Assembly: GCA_040381555.1 (NCBI GenBank)
Contig: JBEIHC010000103.1
Span: forward strand, 1-10,544
Direction of reading: 5' to 3'
DNA length: 10,544 bases
Source of the DNA: CANHCC01 sp040381555
GTDB taxonomy: Bacteria > Bacteroidota > Bacteroidia > J057 > RFSG01
Shown here piece after piece: positions 1 through 7,307 of this stretch (the stretch's first letter is position 1; every line of letters begins with the position of its first letter). The notes under the pieces are model-generated. The model saw only the letters and a program-made list of their open reading frames with translations. It was not told the DNA's origin and made no database searches. The position numbers were made by a program, and so were the translations under genes.

Positions 1-56
1 GGGGTAGTTGTTAGGGGGTAGTTGTTAGGGGGTATTTGTTAGGGGGTAGTTGTTGA
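1..56. repeat. G-rich 14-bp tandem repeat, four copies, cut by window edge
   Basis: Four consecutive units of 14 bases begin at 1, 15, 29 and 43. The unit is GGGGTAGTTGTTAG, with one T change in the third copy and a changed end in the fourth. Each unit can be read as two 7-mers (GGGGTAG + TTGTTAG), so the basic period may be seven. Four runs of four to five G separated by 9-base loops could form a long-loop G-quadruplex on the plus strand. The length is not a multiple of three and no gene covers it. It lies about 120 bases beyond the 3' end of the minus-strand operon and probably continues outside the window. Confidence 0.85.
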
Positions 57-178
57 AACGGAGGGAGGGCTAAGTTTTCAGGGTATACAAAAAATACAAA
101 AAAAGAGACCGTAGAGGAGCAAAAGAGAGCGCTCTTGTCATGGGAGATTGGGGTAAGGACTAAGGCAATACGCAGGTG

Positions 179-1636
179 TCAATTTTTTGTATGAGATTCA
201 ATCCATTCTTCCACCCGGATTAATTCAAAAGAAGCGGGATTGAAGGGTACTTTATTATGATAGGCTTCGAGTCTAGCCATTTCATCGCGGAGATAGGAAC
301 CTGCTTGAGCAAAATTCCAATCATTTTTATGCCAAACAGAAATAATATCCGTGAGTAGGCGTGCCCGAGTGGAATCATCCTCTTGCTGATTACGGCGGGC
401 AAATTGTTTGAGATTTTCTATCCTACTTTCAAGCAGATCTCGTTTCCCAGATTCAAACAAGCTCATAATTTCTAATAAACGGAGGGCAATATTCCAACCT
501 GATTTATCTGACATAACAGGAGTAGCTTCATTCAGCAATCGGATGCACTGTTTAAAATTACTTTGCTTAAAGTTTAGAGCTGCTTCAAAATATTTCCACC
601 TTGCTGCTCTGAGTTTTGAAATGGAGAAAGCAGAATGTTGATTGGCCTCGCCCAATATTTCGGTACATCGTACATAGTTGCCATTGAAAAGACTGATCCG
701 AAAGGCGGTTTCTAGGGCTATCAAATAATTTACCTCTTCTGGCTTATACAATTGCAAAGTAGCCTTAATAAAAGTTTCTGCTCTTTTAAACTCACCGGCT
801 CTGAGACATACTTCAGATAATTGCAACAAGGCAGCTCCTTCCCTTTGGTGGGATTGCAGAGCAGGAGCAGTACGCACCAATTCTAATAATTCCTGACAAT
901 AGGTTAATGCCTTCGAATACTCGTAAGTAATCTGGTAATAATAGATAGCAGTTTTTAAATAGTAGAAACCTGTCTGAGGAATACTGGTTTCTTTCCAAAT
1001 TAAGCGAAGCACTTCAATTGTATTGCGTGCATCCAAGAACTCTTTTTCTTCCCTCAAAGTTGTGGAGGCCAACAATCCAGAAAGGCGGTAATACAAAATA
1101 CCTGCTTCTTGAAGTTTAGAGACAAATTGCCGAAGCTGCTGCAATTCTTCTACTTCCTTCATCAGCTCTGTGCCCGTTAGGCTGTTGCAAGAATGCCGGA
1201 ATAATAGCATCCGAGCATAAAACCATTCATCCATGAAATAGAATTTTTTAGCTGAAGCGATAACTTGTTCTAGGAGATTCTTACTAGCAGTATAAGCTCC
1301 TCTACCCATCAGAATTTCCCCTTGCAATAATCGTTTTTTTGCGGCCAAAAAAGCGATGATGTATTCCGCATCATATTCTTTGAGACTCTTTTCATTGAGC
1401 AAGGATTCTTCCATGAGCCGCTTTAATCGGGCTTTGGTAACCCGAAAACTATTGCCGGCATCTTGCTTGTATAATTTTTGGGAATAAAAATTCTCTTCTT
1501 GATTGGGATACTTATTGATGAGCTCAAACAGTTTTTCAACTTTGTCATATTCATGCGGATTGTTCTTAATATGAGAACGAATGCGCTTAATTTCCTGCAA
1601 GGATAATTTGTTGAGTATTTCCCGGATTAAGTCCAT
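179..1636 (-). CDS. Hypothetical all-helical (TPR-like solenoid) cytoplasmic protein, 485 aa
   Basis: I do not recognise a named family. The protein has no signal peptide, lipobox or membrane segment, so it is probably cytoplasmic. Nearly the whole length is predicted amphipathic helix, with repeated helix pairs resembling degenerate TPR units from about residue 100 to 430, rich in Leu/Ala/Tyr/Glu (for example LLQLSEVCLRAGEFKRAE and YLIALETAFRISLFNGNY). The N-terminal 90 residues are highly charged and contain a possible helix-turn-helix-like stretch near residues 62-85, which I cannot confirm. It starts at ATG 1636, 60 bases after the stop of the beta-lactamase-like gene on the same strand, and is the last gene of the putative five-gene operon. 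The 60-base gap holds no hairpin followed by a T-run, so co-transcription is plausible. TPR-like solenoids usually mediate protein-protein contacts, but no partner can be read from this sequence. Confidence 0.85.
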   Translation of the reverse strand: MDLIREILNKLSLQEIKRIRSHIKNNPHEYDKVEKLFELINKYPNQEENFYSQKLYKQDAGNSFRVTKARLKRLMEESLLNEKSLKEYDAEYIIAFLAAKKRLLQGEILMGRGAYTASKNLLEQVIASAKKFYFMDEWFYARMLLFRHSCNSLTGTELMKEVEELQQLRQFVSKLQEAGILYYRLSGLLASTTLREEKEFLDARNTIEVLRLIWKETSIPQTGFYYLKTAIYYYQITYEYSKALTYCQELLELVRTAPALQSHQREGAALLQLSEVCLRAGEFKRAETFIKATLQLYKPEEVNYLIALETAFRISLFNGNYVRCTEILGEANQHSAFSISKLRAARWKYFEAALNFKQSNFKQCIRLLNEATPVMSDKSGWNIALRLLEIMSLFESGKRDLLESRIENLKQFARRNQQEDDSTRARLLTDIISVWHKNDWNFAQAGSYLRDEMARLEAYHNKVPFNPASFELIRVEEWIESHTKN

Positions 1637-1696
1637 GCGATTGAGGTTCAGGGGTGAAAATACAGAATTCTTTTTTGAAAAAGAGAAAAACCTGAA

Positions 1697-2980
1697 TTAA
1701 GGAATCGAAAGCATGTCCCAACTGAGGGATTTAAGGAATGGAAAACCTATTTTCTGATATTCATACTTTCCATCATTGATGATTTCATTTTCATTAACAT
1801 ATAGGGTTGCAGAGAGAATCCAAGCTTCAGAAGTTCGGGTATTTAGGCAATAGGCTGATTCGGTCAAAAAGCCATAAGATTGTCCAACGACATTATATAT
1901 TTTCAGATTTTCGGGTAATGAGATTTCGGGATTATTGCCAGAGAAAAAGTAGGAAGTATAAGCATCGTGATAGGGAGTGTTCCTCAGTTTTTGAATTCCG
2001 GAATGAGCGGGTTTTACCCATAATGCCCATTTCAGGATTGAGTCTGTTTCCGAATTTAGAAGGTACTCTTGCCCCGGGGGAAACAAATTGGGCATAAAAA
2101 GTTTGGCCAGCATTCGGTGTAATTCTTCCAGAGGCAGGAGATTTCCACCATAAAAATTTCTGGCTTGGGGAATGAGTTGATTCTGGTTATTGAGGTGTGC
2201 CTTTCCCACCTTGAAATCATTCATTTCTGGCCAAGGCAAATGAGAAGTATCGTGGGAAGTAGGGAATAATTCCAGCCATTTTCCGGAGGCGTTATAAAAA
2301 TCAAAACCGGGACTAAATCGGGCATCATCCAAGCTACAGGATTGTTGAAATTTTTGAAGAATACGAGATTGAGTAAACCCGCAAGCATCTAAGCGTTTAT
2401 TCAGGTGATTTCTGCCTACAAAATCAAACAGGGTATTATAAGCCTGATCATCGCTGACGGATAATGCAAGGGCTACTGTATTTTTCATATCCAGACTCTC
2501 TTTTGCTCCGGGTATCAAGTAAGTTTGAGGGGCAATGCAATACTGAGGAAGGCCGGATTTGCGAAAAGGTGTTTCAGAATAAAAGCCTTTAGAGGAAAGA
2601 TCTGTTAATTTTTCAAGTGCAAACAAGGCTGTTGGAAGTTTGACAGTACTTGCAGGATTGTGATAAGCTTTGGGATTATTCCGGAAAGTATAATGCCTGA
2701 TAAGGGTATCTCCATTATTGTTGACAGAAATACGGGTGAAGAGTATTTGGAGACGATGTTTATCAGAGGCTTGATAAACCTGATGGAGGATTCCTTTTTT
2801 AGATTGCAGCCATTTCTCGAGGAAGAGGGTATCAGCAGATTCGAAATTCCAATTACCCCCATTTTCACCTGTCGAATTATAAATGTTTTTACTTATTAAC
2901 AATTGATTATCTTGAGCGTTTTCAGAATCGCAAGCGAGAGATCCAATCAAACAGAGAATGAAAACAATCAATAAATTCAT
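1697..2980 (-). CDS. Lipoprotein serine hydrolase, class A beta-lactamase / DD-peptidase-like
   Basis: The N-terminus is a short hydrophobic signal ending in GSLAC, so Cys17 is the probable lipidated residue and the protein is membrane-anchored on the periplasmic side. The penicillin-interacting serine-hydrolase fold is suggested by S111-T-V-K114 inside NPASTVKLPTALFALEKL, the SxxK motif whose Ser is the acyl-enzyme nucleophile. It is followed by SVSDDQAYNTLFDFVG, with Ser176-Asp-Asp in the place of the class A SDN motif. The third motif (KTG) is not canonical; VVGQSYG near residue 365 may be its counterpart. At 427 aa it is much longer than a typical class A beta-lactamase (about 290), with an extra 90 residues before SxxK and insertions in the middle. 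True beta-lactam resistance is therefore doubtful, and a peptidoglycan peptidase or penicillin-binding role is as likely. Its ATG directly abuts the TAA of the permease gene (TAAATG), which suggests translational coupling. Confidence 0.85.
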   Translation of the reverse strand: MNLLIVFILCLIGSLACDSENAQDNQLLISKNIYNSTGENGGNWNFESADTLFLEKWLQSKKGILHQVYQASDKHRLQILFTRISVNNNGDTLIRHYTFRNNPKAYHNPASTVKLPTALFALEKLTDLSSKGFYSETPFRKSGLPQYCIAPQTYLIPGAKESLDMKNTVALALSVSDDQAYNTLFDFVGRNHLNKRLDACGFTQSRILQKFQQSCSLDDARFSPGFDFYNASGKWLELFPTSHDTSHLPWPEMNDFKVGKAHLNNQNQLIPQARNFYGGNLLPLEELHRMLAKLFMPNLFPPGQEYLLNSETDSILKWALWVKPAHSGIQKLRNTPYHDAYTSYFFSGNNPEISLPENLKIYNVVGQSYGFLTESAYCLNTRTSEAWILSATLYVNENEIINDGKYEYQKIGFPFLKSLSWDMLSIP

Positions 2981-4306
2981 TTACTTTTTATTTCGGATAA
3001 GCACCCAAAGAATTGCGCCAAATGCACATACGCCTACGCCAATTAAAGACTCCCAAGGTCTATAGAGTAAGCCATACAGCATGAGCCAAAAGCTAAAAGA
3101 AAGAAAGATCAAGGGCACCCAAGGATAAGCAGGAACCAAATATCCGGTACTAGGATTTCCGGTACGATATCTCTGAATCATGAGGCCAAGAATACTCAGG
3201 AAGGCAAAAAGATTTAGCACAAATCCGATGTATAAGATTACCTGATCAAAAGATGCGGTGAGGAGATATCCAGCGATTAGCAGCCATTGTAATACGAGTG
3301 CGCGTATGGGGATTCCATAGGAATTCCGCTTAGCCCAGAATTGCAAATTGGGGTAATGATCGGCCATAGTCTGCCCTACCCTAGAGCCGGCGATAATCAT
3401 AGAGCTCATTCCGGAAATGAGCAGGAGAGCGATTAAAATGCCCAAAAAATCACCTGCATTAGATCCTAGAATGGTGCGAGTATAAATCAGCCCCACATCA
3501 ACCTGACCATTCAGATTCGGTAAAGGAATTGTCCAAAGAAAAGCGGCATTGATGGCAATATACAAGACCATGACAACTAGAGTACCTGTTATCAGACTGC
3601 GAGGTAAGTTTTTTTCTGGATTTTTGATTTCTCCCGCTATATAGGCAGAGGCATTCCAACCTGAGTAGGCATAGGAAACAAAATAGAGTGAGATAACAAA
3701 TCCGGGACTAATCATTTCGGTCCAAGCATCAACATTTGGGGTAAAATCGATTCCGACATTAGGAGCAAGAAAGACAATGGCAATTAAGCCGAGGATAATC
3801 AAAATTTTAAATAAGGTAAAGATAACTTGAAACCCACCACTCAGGGAGTGGGATAATGCATGAATAAAGGTTAGGCAAGTAGCTGCAACCAATCCAGCCA
3901 GAATAGAGGAAGAAATTGGCCATCCGGGAATTGTTTCGGGCCAGCCCAGAGCATTGACTAGATAACTGCCAAATGCCAATCCGGATGCCGCGATTGGGGC
4001 AGAAAATCCGACAACAAAGGATGACCATCCGGCAACGAAACCAATAACAGGGTGGAAGATATTAGAAAGATATCGGTATTCGCCTCCGGAACCGGGGAAA
4101 CGAGTTCCAAGTTCTGCATAGGACATGGCCCCGCATAAACTGGCAATACCCCCTAAAGCCCATAGAGTAAGTAAAGAAAATCCCTGACTAAGCACAGCCA
4201 CTTGAAAACCAAGACTGGTGAGAACACCTGTACCTACCATACTGGCAACTACGAGAGTAAAAGCAGTAAAGGAACTATACTTTGGGGAAGGGGCATCGCC
4301 TGCCAT
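2981..4306 (-). CDS. APC-superfamily amino acid / polyamine permease
   Basis: This 441-aa integral membrane protein has about twelve hydrophobic segments and the APC (amino acid-polyamine-organocation) landmarks. TM1 contains the unwound glycine motif SMVGTGV (residues 22-28), which binds the substrate carboxylate in this family. PGSGGEYRYL (71-80) follows TM2. TM6 and the following cytoplasmic loop read SYAYSGWN (211-218) and GEIKNPEKNLPR (225-236), the family signature. It would act in the inner membrane as an amino-acid or polyamine symporter or exchanger; the substrate cannot be told from sequence alone. The length fits full-length APC carriers (430-470 aa) and no helix appears missing. 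The start is ATG 4306, nine bases after the stop of the M23 peptidase gene, and its stop touches the ATG of the beta-lactamase-like gene. Being sandwiched between two predicted peptidoglycan enzymes, it might import wall-derived amino acids or small peptides. That is inference. Confidence 0.93.
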   Translation of the reverse strand: MAGDAPSPKYSSFTAFTLVVASMVGTGVLTSLGFQVAVLSQGFSLLTLWALGGIASLCGAMSYAELGTRFPGSGGEYRYLSNIFHPVIGFVAGWSSFVVGFSAPIAASGLAFGSYLVNALGWPETIPGWPISSSILAGLVAATCLTFIHALSHSLSGGFQVIFTLFKILIILGLIAIVFLAPNVGIDFTPNVDAWTEMISPGFVISLYFVSYAYSGWNASAYIAGEIKNPEKNLPRSLITGTLVVMVLYIAINAAFLWTIPLPNLNGQVDVGLIYTRTILGSNAGDFLGILIALLLISGMSSMIIAGSRVGQTMADHYPNLQFWAKRNSYGIPIRALVLQWLLIAGYLLTASFDQVILYIGFVLNLFAFLSILGLMIQRYRTGNPSTGYLVPAYPWVPLIFLSFSFWLMLYGLLYRPWESLIGVGVCAFGAILWVLIRNKK

Positions 4307-4315
4307 GAGGGAAGA

Positions 4316-5227
4316 TTAGCCTACGCGTATGGAGCGGCCAATTTTAAGAATCGTTTTGGGCGTAATTCTATTCATTTTACACAAAGCCGAAACGGTAGTA
4401 CCATTGCGGTAAGCAATCCTACCCAGCGTATCTCCGGATTTAATCCGATACCAAACTTCTTGAGGGGTTTCAGGTTCCTGTACGACAGGAGTTGAAGAAT
4501 TTACTTGGGTCTCTGTTCCTTCAGGCAGAAGAGTAGCCTCCGAAAATCGTGGATCATTTTCCGAAGGAACTGGTTCTTGCCCCATTGAAACCAGCGGAGT
4601 AAGGGTTTTATTCTCTAAATCGATGAATTTTTGGACATCGATGGCCACATCGCGGTATCTTAATTCTAGGTGTAGGTGGGGAGAACGGCTTCTGCCAGTT
4701 GATCCTCCCAAGCCAATAATCTGACCCGCTTCAATCACTTGGTCAGGTTTAACCTTTATTTTGGACAAATGCGCGTACCAAGTTTCAAGTCCATTGGGGT
4801 GACGAATGATAACTAAGTTCCCAAAACCGCCTCTGTTATACATGGCATACCGAACTTTTCCTTCAAAAACCGCAGCAATTGGATCTCCGGTGTTGAGATC
4901 AATGTCAATGCCTTTGTGTCCCTTACCAAAACCTCTCCAGATTTTTCCTGAGCTAGGTATTGCATAGTTCAAACCGCGGATTTTATCTGCAATTTCAGCA
5001 TCTGAAAAGGATTCTTTGGGTTCACCTAAGTAGGCAAAAATTTGTCTTTGATCCCAATTTTGCTCATAAGCAGAATGATAAGTTCGAGCTATCTGGGTGG
5101 TATCAGAAGATTTACGAATTGGATCATCTGGAAATACCTGACTAACCCCGAAAAAATCCCTCGTCCCAATCGCATTAGCGTTGGTCAAGGATAATATTCC
5201 CAGGAATAGTATAGACAGTATTTTCAT
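4316..5227 (-). CDS. Secreted M23 family metallopeptidase with C-terminal LysM domain
   Basis: I chose ATG 5227 rather than an in-frame ATG 33 bases upstream (5260), because 5227 gives a clean signal peptide (MKILSILFLGILSLTNANA) and falls seven bases after the preceding stop, whereas 5260 would overlap that gene. The mature protein has an M23 (lysostaphin/LytM type) zinc endopeptidase domain at about residues 95-205. HKGID gives zinc ligands His104 and Asp108, YAHLS gives His153, and HLHLE gives His184 and the third ligand His186. After a Pro/Glu/Thr-rich linker, the last 46 residues form a LysM domain (YRIKSGDTLGRIAYRNG...) that would hold the enzyme on glycan strands. All catalytic positions are present, so an active periplasmic peptidoglycan cross-bridge hydrolase is likely, as opposed to the degenerate, scaffold-type EnvC/NlpD group. 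It is the second gene of the minus-strand operon. Confidence 0.93.
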   Translation of the reverse strand: MKILSILFLGILSLTNANAIGTRDFFGVSQVFPDDPIRKSSDTTQIARTYHSAYEQNWDQRQIFAYLGEPKESFSDAEIADKIRGLNYAIPSSGKIWRGFGKGHKGIDIDLNTGDPIAAVFEGKVRYAMYNRGGFGNLVIIRHPNGLETWYAHLSKIKVKPDQVIEAGQIIGLGGSTGRSRSPHLHLELRYRDVAIDVQKFIDLENKTLTPLVSMGQEPVPSENDPRFSEATLLPEGTETQVNSSTPVVQEPETPQEVWYRIKSGDTLGRIAYRNGTTVSALCKMNRITPKTILKIGRSIRVG

Positions 5228-5234
5228 AAATCGG

Positions 5235-6371
5235 TTACAAAGTTCGCATTTTTTGCGCAAAAATCAGATTTGTTTGTCGGAATTTTTGATTATAGCCTAT
5301 TATAAAGCCTGGGTTTTTCACCTGAGAGGAATCTTGAAACAGCGTTTTTAAGTCTTCCTGATAGAAAGAGGAGAACAATGAAATAGTTTTGTAATACTCT
5401 CCAAACACTTGAATATGGGGAAAGTTTTTCCTTAAATTTCTCAGAGGAAGACCAGAATCATCCTGTAAAATGGCATAAGATTTCTTTAAAATGAGATTGC
5501 TCATTGTGCTAAAGGAAGGCTGATGTAACAAATAAGAGGCCGCTTTCAGAAAAACCGCAAATGAATCTCTTTGTTGGATGAAGTTGACAAAACCTGGTTT
5601 GGAGTTTAATCCTGAGTTGGACAAATCTTGGGAAATATAAATGAGGGTTTTTACTTTATTTGTATTGGGCAGTGAGAATTCCAGGGTATTGACAAAATGA
5701 GAAGCTGAATCTTTAGCCGGGGATAGGTAGCCCTGTGGAGAAAATGTTTGCGGGATAATGCGCTTAAGCACAAAACCCAACCTACTGAGATAAAACAAAA
5801 TAGGGTGAAGGGTACCATTCAGCAAGGTTTGATTCAGTTCTTTTTCCATGCTGAGCGTGCGAAAGAACCCTAATTCATTAGAGAAGAAAAGGGATTGATT
5901 CAGGTTAGAGAGATAGGTTTCTTGCTGTTCGGGAGAAAGGCTATCGTTTGAGAACCAAGTTCCTGCAGGTTCTAACCCAACCAGTATGAAGGTGTCTACA
6001 TCCGGAAAGAAAGTATGAGCATATAAAAAATCACCACCAGAAAAGGGATAAAATAGGGTTGAGAACTTTTGGGTTTCCGGGATAAAACTATCTCTAAAAA
6101 TAATAATTGGCTGAATTTTAGTTTTTTCTACTTTCTGCCAAGCCTTATTTATGGAATTGCAATAATTTTGATAAAGAACTGAAGAATCCTGAGTCTGCAA
6201 TCCACTTAGCCATAGGGCAAACTGGGCATGTAGAGAGTCGGCTGAGCTTAGGGGGGCTTCTGTTTGTGAAATTGTATTGTTGGAGGAATTAGAATGTTGT
6301 TGGGATTGGTCAGAATTCGAGTTACAGGAGCAGAAAACAAGAATCCAAAGGCAGATTAAGAATCGGGTCAT
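5235..6371 (-). CDS. Lipoprotein of unknown function, 378 aa
   Basis: I do not recognise a characterised family. The N-terminus MTRFLICLWILVFCSC is a lipoprotein signal; Cys16 (box F-C-S-C) is the likely acylated residue, although Cys14 is close. A Ser/Asn/Gln-rich linker follows to about residue 45, then a mixed alpha/beta domain. The most distinctive stretch is residues 108-139: YPFSGGDFLYAHTFFP, followed by a hydrophobic strand and VGLEPAGTWF. Such a Gly/Pro/aromatic-rich strand-loop pattern looks like a conserved core. A second hydrophobic segment with ILKKSYAILQDDSGLPLRNL lies near residue 300. GldB-type gliding lipoproteins were considered, but I see no convincing match. It is the first gene of the minus-strand operon and ends seven bases before the M23 peptidase start, so an envelope-linked role is plausible but unproven. 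Confidence 0.8.
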   Translation of the reverse strand: MTRFLICLWILVFCSCNSNSDQSQQHSNSSNNTISQTEAPLSSADSLHAQFALWLSGLQTQDSSVLYQNYCNSINKAWQKVEKTKIQPIIIFRDSFIPETQKFSTLFYPFSGGDFLYAHTFFPDVDTFILVGLEPAGTWFSNDSLSPEQQETYLSNLNQSLFFSNELGFFRTLSMEKELNQTLLNGTLHPILFYLSRLGFVLKRIIPQTFSPQGYLSPAKDSASHFVNTLEFSLPNTNKVKTLIYISQDLSNSGLNSKPGFVNFIQQRDSFAVFLKAASYLLHQPSFSTMSNLILKKSYAILQDDSGLPLRNLRKNFPHIQVFGEYYKTISLFSSFYQEDLKTLFQDSSQVKNPGFIIGYNQKFRQTNLIFAQKMRTL

Positions 6372-6459
6372 AAGGGTAAATTGTTAAGGGTAAAATTAGG
6401 AAAATAAAGAGAGGGTTGGGTAAATCGGCTATGGAAAAAGACATGGAATTAGGGTTTGG

Positions 6460-6567
6460 GGCAAGGGTACCTGGAGGAATAAAAGCGTAGTGCGGGGATT
6501 CAGAGGCAAGGGTACCTTGTAGATGAGAAAACCTGATTGGAGCTATAGGTAGCTATAGTACCTAGAC
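6460..6567. repeat. Three diverged hairpin copies leading into the array
   Basis: GGCAAGGGTACCTGG begins at 6460 and GGCAAGGGTACCTTG at 6505. Both share GGCAAG and the C-C-T end with the array core, but have GGTAC instead of CGTCC in the middle, so the second folds as CAAGG-GTA-CCTTG. A third, weaker hairpin, TAGGTA-7 bases-TACCTA, occupies 6546-6564 and is followed by GAC as in the core. Steps between their GG positions (6460, 6505, about 6549, then 6594 for the first true core) are about 45, 44 and 45 bases, the same as the long array step. They look like older copies of the same element. The first two are clear; the third is tentative. Confidence 0.6.
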
Positions 6568-6593
6568 TATAAAAGCTAGACTTGGGTAGTCGG

Positions 6594-7093
6594 GGCAAGC
6601 GTCCCTTGACAGCAAATAAGCCAAAAATGGTAATCTTGGCAAGCGTCCCTTGACCGAAATTAATCCCTTTTTGGCAAGCGTCCCTTGACCGGAATTAAGC
6701 CAAAAATGGAGAACCTGGCAAGCGTCCCTTGACCGGAATTAAGCCAAAAATGGAGAACTCGGCAAGCGTCCCTTGACCGATATTAATCCCTTTTTGGCAA
6801 GCGTCCCTTGACCGAAATTAAGCCAAAAATGGAGAACCTGGCAAGCGTCCCTTGACCGATATTAATACCTTTTTGGCAAGCGTCCCTTGACCGGAATTAA
6901 GCCAAAAATAGAGAACTTGGCAAGCGTCCCTTGACCGATATTAATCCCTTTTTGGCAAGCGTCCCTTGACCGAAATTAAGCCAAAAATGGAGAACCTGGC
7001 AAGCGTCCCTTGACCGATATTAATCCCTTTTGGGCAAGCGTCCCTTGACCGAAATTAAGCCAAAAATGGAGAACCTGGCAAGCGTCCCTTGAC
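6594..7093. repeat. Array of 13 palindromic 17-bp cores with alternating 27/18-bp spacers
   Basis: The core GGCAAGCGTCCCTTGAC is identical in 13 copies starting at 6594, 6638, 6673, 6717, 6761, 6796, 6840, 6875, 6919, 6954, 6998, 7033 and 7077. Start-to-start steps are 44,35,44,44,35,44,35,44,35,44,35,44. Only two spacer types occur: long A (27 bases, seven copies, centred on GCCAAAAATGG) and short B (18 bases, five copies, ending CCCTTTTT). The order is A B A A B A B A B A B A, so the higher-order unit is 79 bases, with one break where two A spacers are adjacent. The core is an imperfect palindrome: GG and CAAG can pair with CTTG and CC around CGTCC, with one bulged A. No spacer has changed length. 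It lies between divergent operons and neither the steps nor 79 are multiples of three, so it is not coding. Confidence 0.95.
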
Positions 7094-7179
7094 TCTCTTT
7101 TGCCATATCAACCTCTAATACCAAGACTTAAATCTATTGAAATGTGCAAATGTTTTCCACGAACTGATCCTATACATTC

Positions 7180-7212
7180 TTCGTTATATTTCAGTGGGAG
7201 TGCCTACCTTTG
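7180..7212 (+). promoter_or_regulatory. Candidate Bacteroidota-type promoter for the mrp operon
   Basis: TACCTTTG at 7205-7212 matches the Bacteroidota -7 consensus TAnnTTTG. A weak -33 element TTCG (consensus TTTG/TTG) lies at 7180-7183 with a 21-base spacer, at the loose end of the usual range. Transcription would start near 7219 and give a leader of about 90 bases before ATG 7308, with no Shine-Dalgarno sequence. The -7 match is good and the -33 is poor, so this is only a candidate. Confidence 0.35.
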
Positions 7213-7307
7213 GGTTTTACTATTTTCTTCACAACAAAGTAAAAAACCACCCATTTCGGGAGAATCAAGTCATATTTTAAGAAATTGAAAATCAACACAC
7301 ATCAACA

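Larger units (their letters stand above)
6372..7307. other. Divergent intergenic region, 936 bases, mostly repeat array
   Basis: No credible gene lies between the divergent starts at 6371 and 7308. Bases 6372-6459 are A/G-rich leader with no promoter match I trust for the minus operon. Bases 6460-6567 hold three diverged hairpins, 6594-7093 the regular array, and 7094-7307 a unique AT-rich leader of the mrp operon. A 62-codon open frame at 7100-7288 lacks coding character and is not called. Confidence 0.8.

Noticed and set aside
117..136. Terminator of the left operon (AGAGCGCTCT followed by TTTT on the minus strand)
   Set aside because: The palindrome leaves at most a 3-4 bp stem with a tight loop, too weak to call, although the distance to the stop at 179 would suit.
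5228..5260. Upstream ATG of the M23 peptidase gene
   Set aside because: It overlaps the preceding gene and puts a charged, cysteine-containing segment before the signal peptide; ATG 5227 is better.
5235..6371. GldB gliding-motility lipoprotein
   Set aside because: Only size and lipoprotein nature agree; I could not match the internal motifs I associate with GldB.
6594..7093. CRISPR array
   Set aside because: The core is only 17 bases, spacers come in two repeated families rather than unique sequences, their lengths are 18 and 27, and no cas gene is present.
6605..7093. TTGAC in every array core as a sigma-70 -35 box
   Set aside because: No matching -10 hexamer lies 16-18 bases downstream in either spacer type, and Bacteroidota use a different promoter consensus.
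7100..7288. 62-codon open frame between the array and mrp
   Set aside because: It starts in the last array flank, has no coupling or coding character, overlaps the candidate promoter, and its composition is that of AT-rich leader.
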